Assembly (NCBI GenBank): GCA_050050615.1
Contig: JASFTV010000078.1
Location: 1-12,597, forward strand
Reading direction: 5' to 3'
Length of the DNA stretch: 12,597 bases
Source: JASFTV01 sp050050615
GTDB taxonomy: Bacteria; Desulfobacterota; DSM-4660; Desulfatiglandales; HGW-15
Of the stretch, positions 1-6,289 are shown one piece after another; the first letter of the stretch is position 1; every line of letters starts with the position of its first letter. The translations under genes were made by a program, and so were the position numbers. A model generated the notes under the pieces. That model worked only from the letters and a program-made list of their open reading frames with translations, was not told the origin of the DNA and did no database searches.

Positions 1-145
1 CTCTAGAATGCGCTAGCCAGCGTTTCTTGGATTGACAAAAGATCAATTCCCTGATCGTCGCTTTGAGGCAAGGATGACGCGTTGAATACGGCGAAGCATC
101 TCTTCCATGAGCGGCCGTCGTTTCGTTAGGCTTGATGGTTTTCAT

Positions 146-170
146 TCCCCCAATGCTCCAGCACTCCATC
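146..170 (-). repeat. TGGAG-type degenerate intergenic repeat, copy 1
   Basis: Read on the minus strand this stretch is a run of near-repeats of the form GATGGAGTGCTGGAGCATTG. The same wording (GGAGTaxTGG, GGAGTATTGG) recurs at 3141-3176 and twice around 10731-10890, always outside genes. It sits upstream of hypA. The rest of bases 1-250 shows no convincing gene. A minus-strand reading frame opens at base 145 and runs off the left edge (48 codons), but I do not recognise it. Confidence 0.5.
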
Positions 171-250
171 AAAGTGTTAAGTAAACCTGGACACTTATGA
201 GAAGGGAAGTTGATTGGGATTCTCCGTCAACCTTTATACCAGGTCTTTGC

Positions 251-592
251 ATGCATGAGATGTCCATAGCGCAGAGCCTCATTGATATTATCAAAGAGGA
301 GATGGAAAAGCATGACGCCAAAATCCTGAGGGCGGTGCACCTCAACGTCGGCCAGATGACAGCCATCGTCCCTGAAGCCCTTAGTTTCTGCTTTGAGGTA
401 ATCACCTCTGGAACGGAGCTGGAAGGGGCACGATTGATTATGGACATTATCCCTTTAAAAGGCTATTGCCCTGGATGCCAAACCGAATTTGAAATAAGGG
501 ATTACACCTTTCTGTGCCCTTATTGCGAGAGCAGCAAGATCCAGACCATTGGAGGGCAAGATTTGTCTATCGTAGAGATGGAGGTGGATTGA
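251..592 (+). CDS. hypA: Hydrogenase maturation nickel metallochaperone HypA
   Basis: HypA binds Ni(II) and hands it, with the GTPase HypB, to the large subunit of [NiFe]-hydrogenase in the cytoplasm. The protein has 113 residues, the normal family length. It opens with the diagnostic MHEMSIAQSL, in which His2 is the nickel ligand. The zinc site is two CxxC pairs: C73/C76 (CPGC) and C89/C92 (CPYC). An in-frame ATG 54 bases upstream (base 197) would add 18 residues. The start at 251 is preferred because it puts MHE at the N-terminus, and a weak AGG lies 7 bases before it. hypB follows on the same strand after 128 bases, so the two probably share a transcript. The structural hydrogenase genes and hypCDEF are not in the window. 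Confidence 0.97.
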   Translation: MHEMSIAQSLIDIIKEEMEKHDAKILRAVHLNVGQMTAIVPEALSFCFEVITSGTELEGARLIMDIIPLKGYCPGCQTEFEIRDYTFLCPYCESSKIQTIGGQDLSIVEMEVD

Positions 593-593
593 T

Positions 594-624
594 TGGTCAT
601 TTGTCATTAGTCATTTGCCATTTG
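594..624 (+). repeat. Short tandem TCATTTG heptamer repeats
   Basis: Four imperfect heptamers stand in a row just after the hypA stop: TCATTTG, TCATTAG, TCATTTG and CCATTTG. They lie between hypA and hypB and have no coding role. Their unit differs from the TGGAG-type repeats elsewhere in the window. They are too short and have no spacers, so this is not a CRISPR array. Confidence 0.55.
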
Positions 625-710
625 ACACGTAAAAAAATATGCTCAGGAGAGGAGATCGGGGCAGGGCTTAAGGATAGAAGAGGTTGATGCCTTCCTATAA
701 AATTAAAGAA

Positions 711-714
711 GGAG
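711..714 (+). promoter_or_regulatory. Ribosome binding site deciding the hypB start
   Basis: GGAG lies 6 bases before the ATG at 721, ideal spacing. The in-frame TTG at 715 would lie directly against this site, so it is unlikely to be the start. Confidence 0.65.
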
Positions 715-720
715 TTGGTT

Positions 721-1383
721 ATGAAGATTTCAGTGGTTCGGGACATATTGGAAGCAAACGAGCGCATTGCAGAACAAAATAAAGACCTTTTCAATCAGAG
801 CGAGCTTTTTGTCATCAATCTCATGAGTTCACCCGGCGCCGGTAAGACCAGTCTCCTTGAAAGGACCATTGACGGAATGAAGGACGACCTGAGAATCGGG
901 ATCATCGAGGGGGATATTCAATCCTCTCAGGATGCGGAACGGATCGCACAAAAAGGGGTGCCCGTGGTACAGATCAACACGGGTGGCGCATGTCATCTGG
1001 ACGGGAATATGATCAGGGATACCTTCCCTGAATTCGATTTCAAAGAGATGGATCTTCTGGTGGTTGAGAATGTGGGGAACCTGGTCTGCCCTGCGGAGTT
1101 CAAAGTTGGGGAGGATTTCAAGGTCATGATATTGAGCGTCACCGAGGGAGATGATAAGCCCATCAAATATCCGCTCATGTTTCACGAATCGAAAGTGTTA
1201 CTCATTAATAAAATTGATCTCCTTCCCTATGTGGATTGTAGCTTGGAGAAGATCAAAACGGATTCATTGAAGGTCAATCCAGATCTCGATATCTTTGAAA
1301 TATCCTGTAAAACAGGTGACGGTCTTGAGGCCTGGTACAACTGGCTTCGGGACCGGGTAAATGCTAAGAGGCGACACACGTAA
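721..1383 (+). CDS. hypB: Hydrogenase maturation GTPase HypB
   Basis: HypB is the GTPase that works with HypA to insert nickel into the [NiFe]-hydrogenase large subunit. The 220 residues match the core length of the family. Residues 36-44 are the P-loop (SSPGAGKTS). GACHLDG at 89-95, with C91 and H92, and C123 in NLVCPAEF form the metal site of the GTPase domain. NKID at 163-166 is the guanine-specificity motif. The protein lacks the N-terminal CxxCGC high-affinity nickel motif and the histidine-rich stretch found in some HypB proteins. Nickel storage is therefore not expected, and handover should rely on HypA and the G-domain site. The start is ATG 721, set by the GGAG before it. Confidence 0.97.
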   Translation: MKISVVRDILEANERIAEQNKDLFNQSELFVINLMSSPGAGKTSLLERTIDGMKDDLRIGIIEGDIQSSQDAERIAQKGVPVVQINTGGACHLDGNMIRDTFPEFDFKEMDLLVVENVGNLVCPAEFKVGEDFKVMILSVTEGDDKPIKYPLMFHESKVLLINKIDLLPYVDCSLEKIKTDSLKVNPDLDIFEISCKTGDGLEAWYNWLRDRVNAKRRHT

Positions 1384-1520
1384 AGGGAGGGTTGGACGGC
1401 GCCAAACTGTTCCTGTACGCTCAGCGGATATCTCCTACGGGATCTTGGCGTCTCTCTGGGGGATGTGTGGAAAGCCGGGGCTCTCAGATAGGGCAAAGTT
1501 TCCGGTGTTGTTGGACCCTT

Positions 1521-1618
1521 TGTCGTTTCGACTGTAGGGAGAAAGCTCTCTAACGAATGACGGATCCGACTAACCAATAGCAAGGATTTCTCAGTCGCTT
1601 AGCTCCTTTGAAATGACG
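1521..1618. repeat. Imperfect inverted repeat of the GTCATTTC...GAGAAATC type
   Basis: The left arm at 1521-1546 reads GTCGTTTCGACTG then GGGAGAAAG. The right arm at 1585-1618, read in reverse complement, is GTCATTTC ... GCGACTGAGAAATC. The blocks GTCRTTTC, GACTG and GAGAAA occur in the same order in both arms, separated by about 40 bases. The element could fold into a long imperfect hairpin. It fills much of the 282-base gap between hypB and the kinase gene, in which no gene is apparent. A run of eight T (1633-1640) follows 14 bases later, too far for a standard terminator. Similar wording is, from general recall, dispersed in many bacterial intergenic regions. Confidence 0.5.
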
Positions 1619-1665
1619 CCTCTACCGGACACCTTTTTTTTCAAGACGAGAAAGCATTCACTCAT

Positions 1666-2346
1666 ATGAATATGTTTGAAGCCCTTAAACTCTCTGACCT
1701 CTCTCGAACAAAGATCGAGATACTCAGAGCACCATCCTCCACGAGGCCCGCTTTATGGATCTTGGAAGAGAATGGTGTAAGGGCAGTTGTAAAGGACTAT
1801 AGCGTAAATCGATCTCTATACCGAAATCTGATAGGCCGCTTTCTGGTCTGGAGAGAAAGCAAAGCTTACAGGAGACTCAAGGGCCTAAAAGGCGTGCCCG
1901 CATGTTATCGTGTCATAGACGGTCTCGCATTGGTTATTGAAGAGGTGCGGGGCAAAAGCCTGGAGGGCCTCGAGAAAGAGAAAAGGCTCTCAGCGCTTTT
2001 CTTCGAGGACTTGAGAGCCCTTATGAACGAGGTCCATCGCCGCGGTCTGGCGCACTGTGATTTGAAAAGGGCCCCTAATATCCTGCTGGGAGATGACGGC
2101 AGGCCCTATGTCATTGACTGGTCAGCAGCCATATCGGAAAGGGAATTCAGGTTTTTTCCCTTAAACCTCATATACCGGAGATTCCTCCTGGATGATTTTA
2201 ACGCCATTACGAAAGTCCAGCTCAGACACTGCCCCGAACTTGTAAGCCCGGAGCAAGAAAATCTTTATTTGCGGCGGAACAAGGCTGAAAAACTCATTAG
2301 AACAGTGAGGGACAGGCTTAGGGAGATTCTCCAGAGAGTCGCCTAA
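1666..2346 (+). CDS. Small RIO/lipopolysaccharide-kinase-like protein kinase
   Basis: This 226-residue single-domain protein has a protein-kinase-like fold that appears complete. VVKDY with K43 fits the ATP-binding lysine, and E64 in RESKAYRRL fits the helix-C glutamate. HCDLKRAPN at 130-138 is the catalytic loop, with D132 as base and N138 as metal ligand. VIDWSAA, with D151, replaces DFG. This pattern resembles RIO-type and Kdo/WaaP-type kinases rather than Hanks kinases. Family knowledge suggests phosphorylation of a lipopolysaccharide core sugar or of a protein; the sequence does not say which. No membrane segment is visible. No clear ribosome site is seen; an alternative ATG lies two codons in. 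The gene converges on the next one with only 10 bases between stops. Confidence 0.8.
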   Translation: MNMFEALKLSDLSRTKIEILRAPSSTRPALWILEENGVRAVVKDYSVNRSLYRNLIGRFLVWRESKAYRRLKGLKGVPACYRVIDGLALVIEEVRGKSLEGLEKEKRLSALFFEDLRALMNEVHRRGLAHCDLKRAPNILLGDDGRPYVIDWSAAISEREFRFFPLNLIYRRFLLDDFNAITKVQLRHCPELVSPEQENLYLRRNKAEKLIRTVRDRLREILQRVA

Positions 2347-2356
2347 AGTCTCACCG

Positions 2357-3049
2357 CTAAAGCTCTTTATCCTCTGTGTCGAGGGTGACCATGATTTTCT
2401 GAGCTATGCCTCTTCCCATGGCAAGACGCGTTGAGCTGTGTCCCACAATGAGTCTTCCCAGACCGTTGTTATTGATGATCTCCAGGGAGTCTCCTGCCCG
2501 CAAACCCATGGAGGCAAGACGCGCCCGGGCCTCCCGTCCTCCCATCATCTCCTTGATAACGATCTTTTCACCCGGTTTTGCCATTGCGAGGGGCATCAAA
2601 GGCCGCCTCTGGTTGAGACATTCAGAACAGAGGCCATAGATTTCCATCTTGTGCTGAAGGATATGAAAGCCTTGCAGGGCAGCAATTCTTACCTGTAACC
2701 TTTCCATTTCATCATTGCTGAACTCGACGATTTTGCCGCACTTGGTGCAAATGATATGGTCATGGTGTTTTCCCAGATGGCGGTGCTCATAGCGGGGTGG
2801 CTGCCCGTCAAAATGTTCCTTTTGGGCAAACCCCAGGTCAACCCAACGGTTCATGCACTGCCTGACAAAACTAGTCTCATAATCGCAACCTCTTTGTCTC
2901 AAAAGCTGCATCAACTCTTCAAGCGTTACGTGCTCTTCAGTGTCCAGAAATACATCGATCACGTCGAGCCTTTTCTCAATATCCCCCAAACTGTCACCCT
3001 CTATAAGAGCGCGAAAATTGGCTTTTTCAAAACGATTGTTGTTTTTCAT
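2357..3049 (-). CDS. Fur-family repressor fused to a C-terminal FeoA domain
   Basis: The protein has 230 residues in two parts. Residues about 10-148 are a Fur-type repressor: a winged helix, then HHDH at 95-98, E109 and H133, matching Fur metal ligands. C101/C104 and C141/C144 form the structural zinc site. Residues about 153-223 are an FeoA/SH3-like domain, recognisable from LAMAKPGEKIVI, LASMGLRAGDSLEII and MGRGIAQKIMV. FeoA normally assists the ferrous iron pump FeoB. As a C-terminal SH3-like domain it is familiar in DtxR/MntR regulators but not typical of Fur. No feoB is nearby. GGAG at 3057-3060 lies 7 bases before the start. The metal is most likely Fe(II), by family inference; DNA targets are unknown. 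It may co-regulate iron uptake with the fur gene upstream. Confidence 0.9.
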   Translation of the reverse strand: MKNNNRFEKANFRALIEGDSLGDIEKRLDVIDVFLDTEEHVTLEELMQLLRQRGCDYETSFVRQCMNRWVDLGFAQKEHFDGQPPRYEHRHLGKHHDHIICTKCGKIVEFSNDEMERLQVRIAALQGFHILQHKMEIYGLCSECLNQRRPLMPLAMAKPGEKIVIKEMMGGREARARLASMGLRAGDSLEIINNNGLGRLIVGHSSTRLAMGRGIAQKIMVTLDTEDKEL

Positions 3050-3080
3050 GAAATATCTCCAATATGAAAGCGTCGTTAGA

Positions 3081-3093
3081 CCACGAATTGTGG
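3081..3093. promoter_or_regulatory. Short palindrome upstream of the fur-feoA fusion gene
   Basis: CCACGAATTGTGG is a near-perfect 13-base inverted repeat lying 32-44 bases before the ATG of the fusion gene. It does not resemble a classical Fur box, but its position suits an operator. The evidence is symmetry and position only. Confidence 0.2.
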
Positions 3094-3140
3094 CGATATT
3101 TTGAGCTTTTTCGCTTCGCCGAAGCAGGCGTCCTTCATTT

Positions 3141-3176
3141 TGGAACGTTGGAGTATTGGAGCGCTGGCGTAGTGGG
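3141..3176 (+). repeat. TGGAG-type degenerate intergenic repeat, copy 2
   Basis: This stretch contains TTGGAGTATTGGAGCGCTGG followed by CGTAGTGGG. The phrase CTGGCGTA with a following TGGG recurs at 10750-10761, and TGGCGT recurs inverted at 10849-10854. It lies in the 266-base gap between the two fur-family genes, in which no further gene is apparent. A small GCTTC/GAAGC hairpin is at about 3112-3124. Confidence 0.55.
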
Positions 3177-3315
3177 TTTATTGTTCATTCAGGTTTTCAA
3201 TCACTGCACGACGCCATTCCCACCAGCACCCTCTTGGCTGCAAATCAGAGCCAAAGAATAGGACCGCCGATTCTCTGCTTGGCACTGTAACAAAAGCGTG
3301 CTCTGTGAAAAGTGC

Positions 3316-3765
3316 TTAGGTTTTGCGTTCAGTCCCCCTTTGACAATCAGGACAGTACCCTGTGACATCGAGGCGATGGTCAACAACCCTGAACTTATGC
3401 CTTCTGGCCAAGCGCTCTTCAAGCTTCTTCAGATCCTCTTCCACGAACTCGATGACCTTGCCACATTGGATGCACCGCAAATGACAGTGATGACCTTGGC
3501 CGTAAATAGGTTCGTAGTGCATATGGCCGTCTTCGTGCCAGACTTCCCTAACCAGGTTGCACTCCTTAATCAGGGGTATGTTTCTGTAAATGGAGGCCTT
3601 GGAGACCCTGCTCCCTTTTTGACGCAGCCTCAAGTAAAGCTCATCCACATCGAAATGGCCATGCCCGGCAAATATCTCGCGGATGATCTCTTCTCTTTCA
3701 GGCGTGTTTCTTAGGCCTTTCTTGCCAACAAAAGACCGGAAAAGATCGATCTCATCGCCCATCAT
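3316..3765 (-). CDS. Fur-family metal-responsive transcriptional repressor
   Basis: The 149-residue protein has the usual Fur length and order: a winged helix with recognition helix VSKASIYRNIPLI (54-66), then the metal-binding dimerisation domain. C98/C101 and C138/C141 are the structural zinc cysteines. HHCH at 92-95 stands where most Fur proteins have HHDH, so one ligand position carries C94 instead of aspartate. E107 and H130 keep two other ligand positions. The sequence does not let me choose between Fur (iron), PerR (peroxide) and Zur (zinc). AGGAG lies 3 bases before the ATG at 3765 and 6 before the ATG at 3762, so the true start may be one codon later. A promoter and a possible self-operator lie just upstream. 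The Fur-FeoA fusion gene follows on the same strand after 266 bases. Confidence 0.93.
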   Translation of the reverse strand: MMGDEIDLFRSFVGKKGLRNTPEREEIIREIFAGHGHFDVDELYLRLRQKGSRVSKASIYRNIPLIKECNLVREVWHEDGHMHYEPIYGQGHHCHLRCIQCGKVIEFVEEDLKKLEERLARRHKFRVVDHRLDVTGYCPDCQRGTERKT

Positions 3766-3785
3766 GGTCTCCTATTGCAATTTAG

Positions 3786-3800
3786 TATCAACAATAATAA
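3786..3800 (-). promoter_or_regulatory. Possible Fur/PerR-type operator over the fur -10 box
   Basis: The minus strand reads TTATTATTGTTGATA. By my count it matches about 10 of 14 defined positions of the PerR box (TTATAATnATTATAA) and 9 of 14 of the 7-1-7 Fur box. It covers the -10 of the fur promoter, where a bound repressor would block polymerase. This suggests autoregulation, but the local AT-richness makes chance matches easy. Confidence 0.3.
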
Positions 3801-3819
3801 CCTAAATCCACAATGTCAA
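3791..3819 (-). promoter_or_regulatory. Sigma70-type promoter of the fur gene
   Basis: On the minus strand a perfect -35 TTGACA (3819-3814) is followed after exactly 17 bases by -10 TATTGT (3796-3791, four of six consensus bases). It stands about 26 bases before the start codon. Bases 3820-4042, up to the hydrolase gene, contain nothing further that I can support. Confidence 0.6.
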
Positions 3820-4042
3820 CAACCATTTTTGTATTTGCCCGTCAAAGCCAGGTCCCATCGTTCACCCGCTCCCTATCAAAAGTGGTCGCTATGCCCCGCT
3901 CTATGAATTCTAGATGCCATCCCGGGGTCACAAGGGAGAGAATTTCTGGTCTAGGAGGCAAATATTACGGTGAAATACTGGAGACATTTCTGAGATAGGG
4001 TGTATGAGACGGGTTCTCCATCAAGGAAGGACACCGGGATCG

Positions 4043-4918
4043 TTATTTTTTCAAACCTAAGAATCCCAAGTATCCTCTAATAGAATTGGCCATGAAAAAC
4101 CTTTCTCTCTCCTGATCGTCGGGATCCATCGCTCCGAAAGCGGACAGTTCTGGATCCTTTTCAAGCAGGCTTTCCATGCATCTTTCCACAAGATGGCTTT
4201 CACCTGAAGAGATTTCTTCCCTGATCATCCCTTCCCAACGAATGAGTTGATGACGCGCCCTCTTCAGCATCTGGTGAGAACTCTCAGCTTCGCCGAAGTG
4301 GCTATAGCAGATCGGAAGATCTTCCAGGGTCAACAGGCGGTCGATGCTTTCAAGGAATTCTTTAAGAAGGAAAATAGATGGTGTGGCCGGCCGAAGATAT
4401 TCTGATTCTTGCATCACAAAATAAACACCCCCAGCCTCACCCGCAAAAAGATGCTCCTCGTAGACAAAACTGAGGTGGTGTGGCGCATGCCCTGGTGTTT
4501 CCACAATCCTGAGTCCCTTCACGCTCGCCTCATTATGGGAAGTGAGCCTTTCTCGTTTTATTGGCTTTATAGGCCCATAGGTTTCTGAGAGTGCACCGAG
4601 GGTTTTCTGGCTGCCCGCCCAGAGCTTGGATGGGTCGACGAGATGTTTTATCCCCTTCTCGTGACAAATGACTCCGGCTGTAGGGAAATGCTCCAGGAAA
4701 TCACCCAATCCTCCCCCGTGATCGATGTGAATATGGGTGAGGAGTATTAGATCCACCCTGTCCAAACCCATTCCTTTGAGCGATTCAACCAGCTTTTTCA
4801 CGGAATTGGAAGGCCCTACATCAATGACAATATTCTTTTCTCCTTGACACACCCATGAGCTGATGAATCGATCAAAACCGGGCGTGCCTTGTTTAATCTC
4901 GATAAGCGTCGGCGTCAT
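4043..4918 (-). CDS. Metallo-beta-lactamase-fold hydrolase
   Basis: The 291-residue protein has the metallo-beta-lactamase fold in its first two thirds. THIHIDHGGG gives the metal ligands H62, H64, D66 and H67. GHAPHH supplies H144. FAGEAGG (E161) occupies the place of the bridging aspartate, and YSHFG supplies H207. The glutamate at the bridging position is a change from the usual aspartate. About 80 helical residues follow, as in glyoxalase II-like members. The substrate cannot be told from sequence; thioester, lactone and phosphoester hydrolases share this pattern. A longer reading from a TTG at 4936 is unlikely, because GGGGAG at 4934-4929 is well placed (10 bases) for the ATG at 4918. 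No signal peptide is seen, so it should be cytoplasmic. Confidence 0.88.
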   Translation of the reverse strand: MTPTLIEIKQGTPGFDRFISSWVCQGEKNIVIDVGPSNSVKKLVESLKGMGLDRVDLILLTHIHIDHGGGLGDFLEHFPTAGVICHEKGIKHLVDPSKLWAGSQKTLGALSETYGPIKPIKRERLTSHNEASVKGLRIVETPGHAPHHLSFVYEEHLFAGEAGGVYFVMQESEYLRPATPSIFLLKEFLESIDRLLTLEDLPICYSHFGEAESSHQMLKRARHQLIRWEGMIREEISSGESHLVERCMESLLEKDPELSAFGAMDPDDQERERFFMANSIRGYLGFLGLKK

Positions 4919-4928
4919 TACAGAAAGG

Positions 4929-4934
4929 CTCCCC
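4929..4934 (-). promoter_or_regulatory. Ribosome binding site deciding the hydrolase start
   Basis: GGGGAG on the minus strand lies 10 bases before the ATG at 4918. It overlaps the alternative TTG start codon, which argues against that start. Confidence 0.5.
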
Positions 4935-4990
4935 AATCAATCAAAGTTACAAAAACTTCCGGATAAAAAGCTACTGATTTTTTCCGTTTG

Positions 4991-5081
4991 CAAAGGGATG
5001 AAGTCCCTTTGAGTGAAGCCGTACCCGCCACAAGGCGTAACGATCAAAATCCATCTTGGATGCCCGGTGCCGAAGCACCGG
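4991..5081 (-). promoter_or_regulatory. Structured leader of the hydrolase gene with several hairpins
   Basis: Read on the minus strand, four stems follow one another. The first (5081-5064) is CCGGTGC-TTCG-GCACCGG, a perfect 7-base-pair stem with a UUCG loop. The second (5061-5049) is ATCCA-AGA-TGGAT. The third (5037-5026) is CGCC-TTGT-GGCG. The fourth (5011-4991) is CAAAGGGA-CTTCA-TCCCTTTG, 8 pairs. They lie between the promoter at 5115-5143 and the gene start at 4918, so all would be in the 5' leader. No uridine tract follows a stem, so a plain terminator is unlikely. I do not recognise a known riboswitch. Together with 5144-5436 this makes a 518-base gap without a gene; 5144-5436 itself shows nothing more I can support. 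Confidence 0.4.
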
Positions 5082-5114
5082 ATTCTTCCCTTAAGCTTGT
5101 ATGAATAAAGCGCG

Positions 5115-5143
5115 AGTATAGGGAAATGCGTAAATGGAGTCAA
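5115..5143 (-). promoter_or_regulatory. Sigma70-type promoter reading toward the hydrolase gene
   Basis: The minus strand shows -35 TTGACT (5143-5138, five of six consensus bases), a spacer of exactly 17, and -10 TATACT (5120-5115, five of six). Transcription would start near 5108 and give a leader of about 190 bases before the ATG at 4918. Confidence 0.6.
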
Positions 5144-5424
5144 GAAAGGGGCTGCAAGTTGTTCCACAAGGTAAGTCCAGTGGGTCCCAGGCGCGCGTGC
5201 CTTCGGATGGGCTCAAGAGCGGCCAGCCCAAAGCCAGGGCATTAGGGCCCCGAGCCTTCATTCTTGACTATATAAGACCGTAGCGCTTCACGCTCAAAGC
5301 GAACATCGGAAAAATCTCAATCTTGAGGCGGCCCTCCGCTTTTGAGGAATATTGTTTATACAGGAAAATTACTTAAAATGATTCTAAAACTATGGTATTT
5401 AAACAGACGGCCATCAACCTGAGC

Positions 5425-5430
5425 AAGGAG
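5425..5430 (+). promoter_or_regulatory. Ribosome binding site deciding the cNMP-FHA start
   Basis: AAGGAG is 6 bases before the ATG at 5437. The upstream in-frame ATG at 5392 has only A/T-rich sequence before it and no ribosome site. Confidence 0.65.
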
Positions 5431-5436
5431 CTTCCA

Positions 5437-6201
5437 ATGGGGACCGACAAGACCTTTCAGCCAGGAGAGATAGTGATCAAAGAGGGTGCCAGAGGTACAT
5501 CAGCCTATATCATCCTGTCAGGCGCCGTGGAGGTTTTCAAAAAGTCAGGGGATAGGGAGGTCTTGATGGCTACCCTGGACCGGGGACAGGTTTTTGGTGA
5601 GATGGGTCTTATCGAGAACCGTCCCAGATCAGCGACGGTTAGAGCCATCACTGATCTCAAGGTCAGAAGGATTGACAGGGAGCATTTCAACGAGCTTCTG
5701 CAAAAAAAACCATCTGTACTGATTCCGATTATCAAGAGCCTCTTTGAAAGACTGCGGCAGGCGAGTGACATGCTGGCGGAAAGGAGCGCGGGTGTCGATA
5801 TGGAGATGGGAGAGGAAAGGGCGTTTGAGGTTGTGATGGAGGGCCAGACCGCTGAAGCTAGGAATGTATTGGCGAACGTTAAGCTCCATACGACCAAATT
5901 CCCTTTCTTGATCGGGAGGGACTCCGAGAATCCGGATACAGATGTTTTCTACAATAACGATCTTTTCATCAAAGAAAAGAAGCCTTACGTCGTCTCCCGC
6001 AACCACATGGCGATCATTAATGAGAAGGGGAGCATGTGGCTCGTGGACAGGGGAAGTGCCTTTGGGACTGTTGTCAACGGCAGAGAGATCGGCGGCCAGA
6101 GCGGTTTTACCCGTGCTCGACTTGATGAAGAGGAAAACCAGATCATTCTTGGCCCTGCAACATCAAAATTTATTTTCTTGCTCAAGGTGATACCCAAATA
6201 G
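5437..6201 (+). CDS. Cyclic-nucleotide-binding domain fused to FHA domain
   Basis: This 254-residue soluble protein joins two sensor/adaptor domains. Residues about 6-115 are a Crp-type cyclic-nucleotide-binding beta-roll. FGEMGLIENRPRSATVRA (53-70) is the phosphate-binding cassette, with E55 and R64 in the expected places. After a linker, residues about 150-250 are a forkhead-associated domain: GR at 160-161, SRNH at 187-190 and NG at 214-215 fit the phosphothreonine-binding loops. There is no DNA-binding helix-turn-helix and no enzyme domain, so it is probably an adaptor linking a nucleotide signal to a phosphorylated partner. It precedes the nuclease pair by 88 bases on the same strand. 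Partner and ligand are unknown. The start is ATG 5437 rather than ATG 5392, because of the ribosome site. Confidence 0.9.
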   Translation: MGTDKTFQPGEIVIKEGARGTSAYIILSGAVEVFKKSGDREVLMATLDRGQVFGEMGLIENRPRSATVRAITDLKVRRIDREHFNELLQKKPSVLIPIIKSLFERLRQASDMLAERSAGVDMEMGEERAFEVVMEGQTAEARNVLANVKLHTTKFPFLIGRDSENPDTDVFYNNDLFIKEKKPYVVSRNHMAIINEKGSMWLVDRGSAFGTVVNGREIGGQSGFTRARLDEEENQIILGPATSKFIFLLKVIPK

Positions 6202-6289
6202 TGTTCTCCCTGTTGGGCGTTTACGATGTTGGCTATACAGTGTGGCAAACAGGTTTTCTACTTATTAAACAACAATCTTAAGGTTTCTG

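Noticed and set aside
1..145. Minus-strand open frame starting at ATG 145 and running off the left edge
   Set aside because: Only 48 codons are visible, no family is recognisable, the GGGGGA before the ATG is too close for a normal ribosome site, and it overlaps another stop-free minus-strand frame of similar quality.
210..238. TTGATT-17-TTTATA as a hypA promoter
   Set aside because: Both boxes are poor, and transcription would begin about 6 bases before the hypA start, leaving no ribosome site.
594..624. CRISPR array
   Set aside because: Heptamer units without spacers and no cas genes.
1618..1640. Rho-independent terminator at the T8 tract
   Set aside because: No stable stem directly precedes the T run; the inverted repeat ends 14 bases earlier.
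3813..3998. 61-codon plus-strand frame in the gap upstream of fur
   Set aside because: It begins inside the fur promoter, has no ribosome site and resembles no protein.
4937..5167. 76-codon minus-strand reading frame upstream of the hydrolase
   Set aside because: It spans the hairpin series and the promoter, and its protein has no recognisable domain. Non-coding structure explains the stretch better.
5392..5436. N-terminal extension of the cNMP-FHA protein
   Set aside because: No ribosome site before ATG 5392, whereas AAGGAG is ideally placed for ATG 5437.
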